From: CAINVV01 sp964528535
Lineage (GTDB): Bacteria; Bacteroidota; Bacteroidia; Bacteroidales; Prolixibacteraceae
NCBI GenBank assembly: GCA_964528535.1
Contig: CAZGSQ010000002.1
Coordinates: forward strand, 35,295-99,294
Length of the DNA stretch: 64,000 nt
Direction: 5' to 3'
In this document: positions 26,990-35,768 of the stretch, one piece after another
Layout of the letters: each line of letters opens with the position of its first letter
How positions within the stretch are numbered: the stretch's first letter is position 1
Program-made: the position numbers and the translations under genes
The notes under the pieces: generated by a model
The model's database searches: none
What the model was told of the DNA's origin: nothing
What the model saw: only the letters and a program-made list of their open reading frames with translations

Positions 26990-27558
26990 TAAAAACGAAT
27001 CCGGAAATCAAAAATTATCATTCACTTCATTTCCAATGGGTAGAGAAGCTAAGTATTACCCTTTTCATTGTACTTTTTGGTGTAAATTTAGTATCAAGCA
27101 AGGAAAAGGAAATTAATTATCTTAAGAATGGGGTCTCTTTTACCCTACCTGGAAATTGGCAAACAATTTCAGATGAATCACTTCCCAATAGGAGTAGCTA
27201 CTACTCTGCGGAAAGTAATGAAAAAAATACCTCTGGACTATTCACGCTCGTCATTATAAACAGTTTAGAAAATCCGTTAAAAGCTCTTTTGGTTCAGCAG
27301 CGTAACATGAAAGAGGAGGAAATTTACAAGACCAACGGGATTGAATTTACAGCCGTGGAGAACAGCAGATTTGGAAGTATGGAAGCCCGGAAAGTAAAAT
27401 ATGAAGCTGTTGTAAAAGGCATTAAAGTTTTGGGAACTGTATTCTGTTTTAACTGTTCAGAGAAGACATTTCTTATTTTTCTCCAAACTGGATTAAAAGA
27501 TCAAAAGAAGAATACGAAGACATTTCAATTGATAGAATTGACTTTTGCTTGCAGATAA
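26986..27558 (+). CDS. Exported protein of unknown function
   Basis: 190 residues with one hydrophobic segment (~residues 23-38, LSITLFIVLFGVNLVSS) as signal peptide or anchor. The mature part begins NYLKNGVSFTLPGNWQTIS, a pattern seen in PsbP/DUF1795-like beta-sandwich proteins that start with a 'lipid- or protein-binding' GVSFTLP strand; the match is weak and I do not assign a function. Its ATG overlaps the C69 dipeptidase stop (ATGA), so it is translationally coupled to it. It ends 1 bp before a strong hairpin. Confidence 0.7.
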   Translation: MIKTNPEIKNYHSLHFQWVEKLSITLFIVLFGVNLVSSKEKEINYLKNGVSFTLPGNWQTISDESLPNRSSYYSAESNEKNTSGLFTLVIINSLENPLKALLVQQRNMKEEEIYKTNGIEFTAVENSRFGSMEARKVKYEAVVKGIKVLGTVFCFNCSEKTFLIFLQTGLKDQKKNTKTFQLIELTFACR

Positions 27559-27559
27559 T

Positions 27560-27594
27560 TAGAGCGAGGCCGACTTTCAGACAGCCTCGCTCTA
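27560..27594. terminator. Bidirectional hairpin terminator between convergent genes
   Basis: TAGAGCGAGGC at 27560-27570 pairs perfectly with GCCTCGCTCTA at 27584-27594 (11 bp, 13-base loop). It lies between two convergent stops (27558 plus, 27606 minus). No long T run follows on either side, so it may act as a weak terminator or an mRNA 3'-end stabiliser. Confidence 0.65.
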
Positions 27595-27605
27595 AGATGC
27601 ATTAC

Positions 27606-28946
27606 TTAATATTTAAAGACTTTCCCACCACAAATTACCTCTTGCAATTTTTCATCAAAAGTTGCTTGTAATCCGGTACGAAATGCTGCATTGGCCATGA
27701 TTGTTGCGATGGCATGATTGTATCCTGCTTCAACCGGAGCGTGTGTTTTGTTTCTGGACCTGACACATTCCATCCAGTTTAACATGTGTGCAGAGGTAGA
27801 TTTATCTTTACTGGTATCTGCACCAGTTGCCATGGCAACCTTTGGCAGTTCAAAATTAGCCAGTAGATTTTCTTTCATTCCCATCGCCTTTGCTTCACCC
27901 AAATGCAAACCTCCTTCTGATGTTACCTGGTTAGTATCCAGATTAAGCATTCCTCCATTTGAATAATATAGTTCCTTTGTTCCACCGGCACTGTTGCTAA
28001 ATCTGGAGCTATAGACGACCTGAAATCCCTTTTTATCGTCTCCATAATCAAAAACAGCGGTTAATGTATCTGCATTGGATCTTCCATCTTTCCACTGGTA
28101 GATACCTCCGTTGGCAGCTACACTTCGAGGATGTGACAACCCAGTGAACCAATGAACTGTATCAATTTGATGGCTCATCCATTGACCTGCAATTCCCGAT
28201 GAATAAGGCCAAAAAAGACGGAATTCGAGGTATTTTCTAGGATCCCAGGCAGTTTCGGGACGATTCAATTGAAAACGTTTCCAATCAGTATCAGACTCTT
28301 TGATTGTTTTAACTTCTTCAAGCCTTCTCCATCTTGCAGGTTGGTTGACATTCCAGCACATTTCGACCATTACAATATCTCCAAATTTTCCAGAGTTCAA
28401 ATATTCATTCGCTGCAATGTAATTGTTTGTACTTCTCCTTTGTGATCCAATCTGCACCACTGTGTTGTTCTTGTGACAGGCTGTCAGAGCAGTTTTGGCA
28501 TCAGACATGGTTTCGGCAAAAGGTTTTTCACAATAAGCATCCTTTTTATGCCCTGCAGCTTCTGCAAGATGCAATGCGTGTTGAAAATCAGCAGTGCTTA
28601 TTATCACCGAATCGATATCTTTTCGTTCGTACAATTCATCATTGTTTCTGCACAATGCTACATCCCAGCCTGCATTTTTCTGAAAGAAGGCTTTACCGTC
28701 ATTGCGCCTGACACTCCAAAGATCAGATAAAGCAACAATTTCAAAATTTTGTTCTTTGGCATGGTCCATAAAGCTTGGAAACAAGGCACTCCTGAATCTA
28801 TCTGAAAGGCCCACGACGCCAACCCTCACTTTCTCATTTGCTCCGATGATATTGCCATAACTTTTGGCACTGAATGTAAGACCACCCAGAGACAAGGCAG
28901 TGGCTCCAAGGGTAGATTTTTGAATAAATTCTCTTCTGTCAGACAT
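27606..28946 (-). CDS. Gfo/Idh/MocA family oxidoreductase with Tat signal
   Basis: 446 residues. The N-terminus has a twin-arginine signal (DRREFIQKSTLGATALSLGG). The NAD(P)-binding Rossmann part starts VRVGVVGLSDRF and contains the usual CEKPFAETMSDAKTAL motif. The C-terminal alpha/beta domain includes QIDTVHWFTGLSHPRSV. Members of this secreted branch oxidise or cleave sugar derivatives in the periplasm, sometimes as retaining glycosidases. The substrate is unknown. A TAACTTTG box on the minus strand at 29006-29013 may be the -7 element. Confidence 0.93.
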   Translation of the reverse strand: MSDRREFIQKSTLGATALSLGGLTFSAKSYGNIIGANEKVRVGVVGLSDRFRSALFPSFMDHAKEQNFEIVALSDLWSVRRNDGKAFFQKNAGWDVALCRNNDELYERKDIDSVIISTADFQHALHLAEAAGHKKDAYCEKPFAETMSDAKTALTACHKNNTVVQIGSQRRSTNNYIAANEYLNSGKFGDIVMVEMCWNVNQPARWRRLEEVKTIKESDTDWKRFQLNRPETAWDPRKYLEFRLFWPYSSGIAGQWMSHQIDTVHWFTGLSHPRSVAANGGIYQWKDGRSNADTLTAVFDYGDDKKGFQVVYSSRFSNSAGGTKELYYSNGGMLNLDTNQVTSEGGLHLGEAKAMGMKENLLANFELPKVAMATGADTSKDKSTSAHMLNWMECVRSRNKTHAPVEAGYNHAIATIMANAAFRTGLQATFDEKLQEVICGGKVFKY

Positions 28947-29180
28947 CTTTTTCGCAATTTTTAAGATTAATGTTTGTAAAAAAAAATACCGTGTACGATA
29001 ACGAACAAAGTTAAAAATTATCCAATAATTAGCGAGATGTTATAAAACACTAAACCAGCATTCGTTTAGACTACGGCATCCGTTACACGATCTATAAATT
29101 AATATTTAAAAGATTGCAAAACAAAAAAGAAATAGTCTGTTTTCTTGTATCTTTAAATCACAATCTTCAACCTTTTTATT

Positions 29181-29888
29181 ATGATAAACTTTACTAGCTT
29201 TTCTAAAGTATCTTATGGCCTTTACATCGTTACGGCAAAGCATTTGGATACCAGGGCCGGGTATATTGCCAATACTGTATTTCAAGTGACCTCGACCCCC
29301 CCCAGATTTGGTATTAGTTGCAACAAGGACAATTTTTCGGCAGAAATACTTAAGAAAAGTGGAGCCTTTGCCTTTTCGGTTCTTAGTGAAAAGGCATCAA
29401 CCAGTCTTATCGGAGATTTTGGCTACAGAAGTTGTAGAGATATTGATAAATTCAAAGGCGTAGATTATTTCATCGGAGAAACCGGCTCACCAATAGTAAA
29501 AGATTCCTGCCTCGCCTGGTTCGATTGCAAAATTGTAGATTCAATTGATGTAGGCAGTCACCTTTTATTTATCGGAGAAGTTATTGCTTCAGACTTACTT
29601 GATTCTGAATCCAAATCTCTGACATACAGTTACTACCGTGAAGTAATGAAAGGATTTTCTCCTAAAAATGCTCCTACCTATCTGGAGAAAGCCAATATTG
29701 TAGAAGAAAATTCCACAAAATATGAGGAAAATGAATTATGGCAATGTCAACTTTGCCACTTTACCTATGAATCTGAAAAAGGTGATCCAATCTCAGGTAT
29801 ACCCCAAGGAACAAGATTCGAAGATCTACCTGAAGATTGGACATGTCCCATCTGTGGTGCAGACAAATCGCTCTTTGAAAGAGATTAA
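29181..29888 (+). CDS. Flavin reductase-like domain fused to rubredoxin
   Basis: 235 residues. The N-terminal ~165 residues are an FMN-binding split-barrel/flavin-reductase-like domain (SKVSYGLYIVTAKHLDTRAG, ANTVFQVTSTPPRFGISCNK). The C-terminal rubredoxin domain (~187-235) has both CxxC pairs: CQLC (189/192) and CPIC (222/225), with the typical EDLPEDW between them. This is the architecture of high-molecular-weight rubredoxin (Hrb), known elsewhere as an electron donor from NAD(P)H to flavodiiron proteins in O2 or NO detoxification. No flavodiiron gene is in this window. A C8 homopolymer lies inside the gene at 29296-29303. Confidence 0.92.
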   Translation: MINFTSFSKVSYGLYIVTAKHLDTRAGYIANTVFQVTSTPPRFGISCNKDNFSAEILKKSGAFAFSVLSEKASTSLIGDFGYRSCRDIDKFKGVDYFIGETGSPIVKDSCLAWFDCKIVDSIDVGSHLLFIGEVIASDLLDSESKSLTYSYYREVMKGFSPKNAPTYLEKANIVEENSTKYEENELWQCQLCHFTYESEKGDPISGIPQGTRFEDLPEDWTCPICGADKSLFERD

Positions 29889-29919
29889 ATGGGTATCAAG
29901 AAACCAATCATCCTAATTC

Positions 29920-30372
29920 TTACTTCACATCGATTAGTTCTATGTCAAAGATTAACACGGAATTTGGAGGAATAACACCCATATTGTAAGCACCATATCC
30001 CAATGCAGATGGGATAAAAAAAGTAGCTTTTCCACCTTTTTTCATCAATGGAATCCCAATTTGCCATCCCGTTATTAATCCTGAGAGTGCATAAGTAAAA
30101 GTTTTATCTGCGGCAGTTTGATCAAATACAGTCCCATCAATGAGTGAACCTTTGTATTTTACTTCAACCGTCGAAGAAGAAGTGGGCGAGATCCCTGTTC
30201 CTGCCAAAGTCATGATGTAATAGAGACCTGTTGGGTCTTTGGTGGCAGTTAACATATTTGATTTCAAGTAGTTTGTTATGGTCTGATCATCAATTTCAGA
30301 TTGGTTGATCTTTTTACTACAAGCAGATAATAGAAAAATTGTGGCCAAAACAAAGGCGGAAAATTTCATCAT
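29920..30372 (-). CDS. FKBP-type peptidyl-prolyl isomerase lipoprotein
   Basis: 150 residues. A lipobox (FLLSACSK) follows a short signal, so it is an exported lipoprotein. The FKBP domain is shown by VEVKYKGSLIDGTVFDQT, ITGWQIGIPLMKKGGKATFFIP, LGYGAY and IPPNSVLIFDIELID. It catalyses prolyl cis-trans isomerisation in the envelope and probably assists folding of exported proteins. Two in-frame ATGs (MMKF) give a 1-codon uncertainty in the start. It is convergent with the flavin reductase-rubredoxin gene. Confidence 0.93.
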   Translation of the reverse strand: MMKFSAFVLATIFLLSACSKKINQSEIDDQTITNYLKSNMLTATKDPTGLYYIMTLAGTGISPTSSSTVEVKYKGSLIDGTVFDQTAADKTFTYALSGLITGWQIGIPLMKKGGKATFFIPSALGYGAYNMGVIPPNSVLIFDIELIDVK

Positions 30373-30589
30373 TTAAAGTCAAATTATTTTATGTTTTTAC
30401 GGGAATGATCTGACCCCGTACCATCTTAAATAACCAAGAAAATAATATTGCCTGCAAAGATATATTTATTGATCAAATACATATTGTGTTATCAATTAAA
30501 TGACAATGTGGATCAGTGAAATAATTTTAAAATATTCTATATTTGATCGAAGCATTGAAAGTATATAAACTACTGCAACTAACATCCAA

Positions 30590-31699
30590 ATGACGACTGC
30601 GGCACTAACCACCAAAGAGAGTGAGAGAATATTGTCTATAGATTTTTTTAGAGGTATTACCATGTTTCTGTTGATCGGTGAATTTTCAGAATTGTATGGT
30701 AATCTGAATGACCCCTACTTTAAGGGTACCATCATTTCGTTTATTGGGACTCAGTTAAACCATCATGCATGGAATGGGTTACATTTTTGGGATTTAATCC
30801 AGCCATTCTTCATGTTTATAGTAGGAGTTTCCATGCCATTTTCGTTTACCAAGAGATGGAACAAGGGTGATAGTTGGGGCATTACGTTTCAACATGCCCT
30901 AAAGAGATCGTTTTGGCTTCTTTTTCTGGGATGGGCACTCTATTGCATCGGGCCAGGTAAAGTTGAATTTCATTTCACCAATGTTTTGTCACAACTTTCA
31001 GTTACTTACCTGATTGCCTTTTTATTGATGAGAAAGGCAGTCAAATGGCAGCTTTTAGTCTCTTTTGTATTGATACTTGTCTCCTTCCTGTTGTACCAAT
31101 TTTGGTCGGCAACTGGATTCAATCAACCCTACGTGGCGGATCATAATTTTGGTACATGGTTTGATGTAAATGTTTTCGGAATCATGAATGGTGGCCATTG
31201 GGTCTCTTTCAATGCGTTATCAACTTCTGCTCATACCATTTGGGGTGTCATAGCTGGAATGATACTAATGAACGATTGGTCACCCGTGAAGAAAGTTAAA
31301 ATCCTGCTTTTGGCAGGCCTCGTAGGGGTTGTTGCAGGATATTCTATTGATCCGTGGATCCCAATTATTAAACGTATTTGTACTCCTTCCTTTGTGATTG
31401 TCAGTGGTGGTTGGTCTCTTATAGCTCTTGCACTTTCTTATTGGATGATTGATGTTGTGAAATTCAAGAGAGGGATCAGGTTCTTTGCTATTGTAGGAAT
31501 GAATCCATTATTCATCTATCTATTTGCTCATATTGGTGGAAATGAGATAATTGCAAAGTTGTACAAACCCTTTGTTCCTATCTTTTTTAGCTGGGGAGGT
31601 CTTTTAACCATTGACATCGTTGTCAGCTCATTGGTTTGGTTTTCATTATGGTTCATCTGTTATTTCCTTTACACACAAAAGATTTTTATTCGCGTCTGA
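30590..31699 (+). CDS. DUF5009/HGSNAT-like acyltransferase membrane protein
   Basis: 369 residues with about ten transmembrane segments. The N-terminus has the family motif ERILSIDFFRGITMFLLI and a conserved NHHAWNGLHFWDLIQPFFMFIVG block with the histidines thought to carry out transmembrane acetyl transfer in heparan-alpha-glucosaminide N-acetyltransferase relatives. The bacterial proteins are assumed to acylate sugars at the membrane; this is family knowledge, not proven here. TATATTTG at 30538-30545 is a possible -7 box without a clear -33. The flippase-like gene follows 31 bp downstream. Confidence 0.88.
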   Translation: MTTAALTTKESERILSIDFFRGITMFLLIGEFSELYGNLNDPYFKGTIISFIGTQLNHHAWNGLHFWDLIQPFFMFIVGVSMPFSFTKRWNKGDSWGITFQHALKRSFWLLFLGWALYCIGPGKVEFHFTNVLSQLSVTYLIAFLLMRKAVKWQLLVSFVLILVSFLLYQFWSATGFNQPYVADHNFGTWFDVNVFGIMNGGHWVSFNALSTSAHTIWGVIAGMILMNDWSPVKKVKILLLAGLVGVVAGYSIDPWIPIIKRICTPSFVIVSGGWSLIALALSYWMIDVVKFKRGIRFFAIVGMNPLFIYLFAHIGGNEIIAKLYKPFVPIFFSWGGLLTIDIVVSSLVWFSLWFICYFLYTQKIFIRV

Positions 31700-31730
31700 T
31701 AAATTGTATTTTTGCTGCCGTTGAATTAAA

Positions 31731-32636
31731 ATGATCGTTGTGTCTGAGAAAATAAAGAAAATTTTCATTAATTTACTCAAGTTAGCAGTTTCCATTGCTG
31801 CAATATGGTGGGTATTGTCCAAAATATCTTTTAAAGAGGTTTTGTCTGTTTTTTCAACCGCTAATATGTGGTATTTAGCCGCTTCATTCATTTTGGTTGC
31901 AATCTCTTTTGTCTTGTCGGGCTTTAGACAAAATCTATCCTTCAGAAGTACAGGGGCTCATATATCTGCTCTTCTCAATCTCAAATTGTTTTGGCTGGGA
32001 CTGTTCTACAACCTATTCCTACCCGGTGGAATTGGTGGAGATGGGATAAAAGTCTATTTAGTGAACAAATACAGACAAAACGGCGTCAAGAAAAATATTG
32101 GCGCCATGCTGGTCAACAGGGTTGCAGGATTAGTTGCCATTGGGATGATTACCATTGTATTGTACTATTTGACTGATGATCAACTGAAGATAGGATGGAT
32201 TGGGTGGTTGTGTGCGCCGGCCCTGTATTTGTTTTATTATATTGTTTTAAAAATCTTTCTTAAAAGTTTCGTTTCTGTTCATGCAGGATTATTTGGATGG
32301 TCTATGTTGCTTCAGTTTTCCCAATTAATAGCTGCTCTATTCGTTTTGTTTGCATTTCATCAATATACAGATATTTCTGAATACCTTTTCGTATTTTTCC
32401 TTTCAGCTATTGCAACAGCGCTACCAATAACTATAGGTGGATTTGGTGCGCGTGAGACGGTTTTTCTGATTTTGGCAAAATACCTTCACTTAAACAATGA
32501 ACTTTCTATTGCCTTAAGCTTAATGTTTTTTATTTTAACTGCACTTGTTTCTTTGGGAGGACTTTATTGGGTCTTTTTTCCTCCCTTTAGAAAGGAGAAA
32601 TTGTCAGAAGTAAGTATATCCGAAATTAAGCAATAG
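31731..32636 (+). CDS. Flippase-like LPG-synthase transmembrane domain protein (UPF0104)
   Basis: 301 residues, about eight transmembrane helices. Family motifs are the LFWLGLFYNLFLPGGIGGDG block, NRVAGLVAIGMI and the ALPITIGGFGARE loop. This domain is the membrane part of lysyl-phosphatidylglycerol synthase; stand-alone copies are thought to move lipid-linked substrates across the inner membrane. TATTTTTG at 31707-31714 sits 17 bp before the ATG and may be a -7 box. It ends 2 bp from the convergent RND pump gene. Confidence 0.9.
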   Translation: MIVVSEKIKKIFINLLKLAVSIAAIWWVLSKISFKEVLSVFSTANMWYLAASFILVAISFVLSGFRQNLSFRSTGAHISALLNLKLFWLGLFYNLFLPGGIGGDGIKVYLVNKYRQNGVKKNIGAMLVNRVAGLVAIGMITIVLYYLTDDQLKIGWIGWLCAPALYLFYYIVLKIFLKSFVSVHAGLFGWSMLLQFSQLIAALFVLFAFHQYTDISEYLFVFFLSAIATALPITIGGFGARETVFLILAKYLHLNNELSIALSLMFFILTALVSLGGLYWVFFPPFRKEKLSEVSISEIKQ

Positions 32637-32638
32637 TA

Positions 32639-35600
32639 TCATTGTTCGCTTTCATTTGTCTGAACCTTTTTATCCTTGTTTAAAAGGTAATAGAGTGCAG
32701 GTGTCACAAAAGCAGTTAAGATCAAGGAAGATGTCAATCCGCCAACAATTACAGTTGCCAATGGCCGTTGGACATCAGAACCAACACCTGTGTTGAGTGC
32801 TGCGGGAATAAGTCCAATGATTGCAATGAGCATCACGAGGAATATGGGACGAAACTGAACGACAGACCCTTTGTAAACAATCTCTTCGATAGAAAGATTC
32901 GGATCGGCTTTCAATTTGTTCAGATAACTCACCCACAGAACTCCTGCCATTACGCATACACCTGATAAAGAAACAAAACCAACTCCTGCCGAAATACTAA
33001 TGTTGATATTTCTAAGAAGTAATGCCATGATGCCACCTACAATGGCAAAAGGGATATTGGCCATTACGATCATGACATTTTTGGTTTGGTAGCCGAAAAG
33101 GATAAACAAGATAGAGAAAATTAATAGTAAAGTTATTGGAATTATAAAGAGTAATCTGTCATTGGCTCTTTGCAGATTTTCAAATTGTCCACCAAGGCTG
33201 TAGTAGTAATTCGAGGGAAGTTGAATTTTCTGCTTTATTTTCTGTCCTATTTCCTTGGCAAAACTACCTTGATCTCTTCCCCTAATGTTTGTCTTGACTG
33301 TTATTTGACGTTGTTCATCATCCCTGGCAATAATCGTCTGACCCTCTGATAATCTGATATTTGCAACTTGTTCCAATGGAATTCTGAGTCCTGATTTTGT
33401 TGGAATAATTATTTTACCAATTTGTTCTGGTGTTTTTCGACTCTCCTTCGAAAAACGCAGAATGATATCGAACTTCCGCTCTTCCTCCCAAAGTGCAGAG
33501 ACAGGAAGTCCACCAACCGCCATCTCCAGCACTGCATTCACATCTGCAACATTTACCCCATATCGTGCAGCCTTGGCCCTGTCGATTTCAATATCCAATT
33601 GTGTTTGCTTTTTTTCCTGTTCGATGGAAGTTTCTGAGGCTCCTTGGATGGTTTTTGCAATCAGCAAAATTCTTTCAGCATATACCCTCAGTGTGTCCAG
33701 ATTTCTTCCTGTTACAAATATGGCAAGGTCGGAGGATGATCCGGTTGCATTCTCGGTTACCATATCGATAATAGGTTGTGTGATTGTAAAAGTTGCCCCG
33801 GGTATCAGTTTCTCAAGCTTATTTTTAATGTTCAGAACAAGCTCTTTTTTTGATAGCTTACTTTCCCAAGAGGCATAAGGTTGTTTCAGCTGAACCATCG
33901 CTTCTACCCTATTTGGCCCAAAGGGGTCAGTACCATCATCATTTCTACCCAGTTGGGTGAGAACACCCTTGACCTCGTCGTATTTTGAAAGTTCTTTTCT
34001 GAGGATGGCAGGATACTGGTTCGCAGCATCAAGCGAAATCCCGGCAGGTAAGAAGACCCGTATCCAAATACAACCCTCGTCAAGTTCGGGAAGGAATTCT
34101 GATCCTAATTTCGAGGCTGAGAAGAGACCAAAAATAACAACCAAGGAAGAACTTATTAGAACTATCTTGGGAAATCTTATGACCTTGACGAGCAGCTTGG
34201 AGTAACGTTTTTCGATAAACTCCCAAAGATAATTTTTGCTTTCAGATGAGGTGATCTTAAAAAGAAAGGATCCGAGAACAGGAACGAGCGTCAAGGAATA
34301 GATCATAGAACCCAAAATCGCAAATGACAATGTCCAAGCCATTGGAGAAAAAAGTCTACCTTCCACGCGCTGTAGGGTAAACATTGGCAGCAGGGCTACT
34401 GTAATGATCAACACCGTATATAGTATCTGTTGTTGCACCTCTTTTGCAGATCGAACCACAATTGCATCCAGCCCATTTCTACGATCGGATTCGGATGCAA
34501 AGGCAATATTTCTGAAGATGGCTTCCACCATCACAACTGAGGCGTCGACTATTATGCCGAAATCAATCGCTCCAAGCGAGAGAAGATTGGCAGGAATTCC
34601 ATATAAATACATGCAGATGAAGGCAAATAGCAACGAGAACGGAATGGCCAGTGCAGAGATAACAGCAGCCCTCAAATTTCCCAACAAAAGCGTTAATACA
34701 ATCAGAACCACCAAAATACCTTCGAGCAAAGTCTTTGCAACGGTATGAACAGTCAAAGCAACCAACTCAGTTCGATCGTAAAAAGTTTGAATTTTGATCC
34801 CTTTGGGAAGGATAACATTGTTCAATTCATCAACTTTTTCATAAACGTTGAGCATGGTTTTGGAGGGATTCTCAAATTTCTTTAGCAATACTATTCCTTC
34901 GATACCCATGCTTTTTGAGCTCCCATTTGATTTATCCAAATAACCTAAAATCCCAGTTGGAGGAAGGATCCCAATTTCGATGGAGGCTATGTCCTTTATA
35001 AGAATTGGAACTCCACTCCTGTTGTCAACAACAATATTTTCAATATCTTCGACCTTTCGTATTCTGCCTATTCCACGAATATTCATCTGTGATGATCCAA
35101 TCCTAATAAAATTTCCCCCTGTACTTTTGTTGTTGGCAGTGATGGCATCGGCCACATCCTGTACTTTTAAATTGTATTTCTCCAAAGTGATAGGATTGAT
35201 AATAACCTGAAATTGCCTGACCAATCCTCCAAAATTGGCAACATCAACAACACCTTCGGCCTGAAGCAATTTGGGAACTATCACGTAATCCTGCAACTCT
35301 CTTAAATAGGTTATTGCGCAAGAATCCGGAGCATCTATGACATATCTGAAAATTTCTCCCATAGCCATTGTCATTGGAGTAAGCACAGGGGAGACCCCGG
35401 GAGGAATATCCGCATCTTTCAATTTTTCCAGGACCAATTGTCTGGCCAAATAAACATTTGTTTTGTCATTAAAAGTTAAAGTAACAATTGACAATCCGAA
35501 AATGGTTTTTGATCTCTTAGAAATGACGCCAGGCACAGTATTTAATGCTCTCTCGACGGGTATAGTTACCTGCTGCTCCATCTCTTCAGCCGGTAGTCCA

Positions 35601-35758
35601 TTAAGTTGAGAAATTACACCCACTTCTGTGTCACTTATATCTGGATACGCTTCGATATCGAGTTTTAGCCAGCTCCATGCACCAAGCCCTGTCAGCATAA
35701 GAGCCAACACCAACACAATTGCACGGTGTTTGACAATAAATGTAATTAATTTACTCAT
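32639..35758 (-). CDS. Heavy-metal efflux RND transporter (CzcA/CusA family)
   Basis: 1039 residues from the ATG at 35758 (MSKLITFIVKHRAIVL); an in-frame start 27 bp upstream would overlap the preceding adaptor gene. Twelve transmembrane helices with two large periplasmic loops are expected. TM4 has DFGIIVDASVVMVEA (about residue 400), the acidic relay of the metal-type HME subgroup. The Asn that usually follows MVE is Ala here. It is the proton-driven inner-membrane pump of a tripartite complex; the metal cannot be read with confidence. It lies last in a minus-strand operon: TolC protein, adaptor, pump. Confidence 0.94.
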   Translation of the reverse strand: MSKLITFIVKHRAIVLVLALMLTGLGAWSWLKLDIEAYPDISDTEVGVISQLNGLPAEEMEQQVTIPVERALNTVPGVISKRSKTIFGLSIVTLTFNDKTNVYLARQLVLEKLKDADIPPGVSPVLTPMTMAMGEIFRYVIDAPDSCAITYLRELQDYVIVPKLLQAEGVVDVANFGGLVRQFQVIINPITLEKYNLKVQDVADAITANNKSTGGNFIRIGSSQMNIRGIGRIRKVEDIENIVVDNRSGVPILIKDIASIEIGILPPTGILGYLDKSNGSSKSMGIEGIVLLKKFENPSKTMLNVYEKVDELNNVILPKGIKIQTFYDRTELVALTVHTVAKTLLEGILVVLIVLTLLLGNLRAAVISALAIPFSLLFAFICMYLYGIPANLLSLGAIDFGIIVDASVVMVEAIFRNIAFASESDRRNGLDAIVVRSAKEVQQQILYTVLIITVALLPMFTLQRVEGRLFSPMAWTLSFAILGSMIYSLTLVPVLGSFLFKITSSESKNYLWEFIEKRYSKLLVKVIRFPKIVLISSSLVVIFGLFSASKLGSEFLPELDEGCIWIRVFLPAGISLDAANQYPAILRKELSKYDEVKGVLTQLGRNDDGTDPFGPNRVEAMVQLKQPYASWESKLSKKELVLNIKNKLEKLIPGATFTITQPIIDMVTENATGSSSDLAIFVTGRNLDTLRVYAERILLIAKTIQGASETSIEQEKKQTQLDIEIDRAKAARYGVNVADVNAVLEMAVGGLPVSALWEEERKFDIILRFSKESRKTPEQIGKIIIPTKSGLRIPLEQVANIRLSEGQTIIARDDEQRQITVKTNIRGRDQGSFAKEIGQKIKQKIQLPSNYYYSLGGQFENLQRANDRLLFIIPITLLLIFSILFILFGYQTKNVMIVMANIPFAIVGGIMALLLRNINISISAGVGFVSLSGVCVMAGVLWVSYLNKLKADPNLSIEEIVYKGSVVQFRPIFLVMLIAIIGLIPAALNTGVGSDVQRPLATVIVGGLTSSLILTAFVTPALYYLLNKDKKVQTNESEQ

Positions 35759-35768
35759 TTTAAATAAT

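Noticed and set aside
33462..33878. 138-codon plus-strand frame inside the RND pump gene
   Set aside because: Antisense shadow of a well-conserved pump segment; Ser/Pro-rich translation typical of a mirrored frame.
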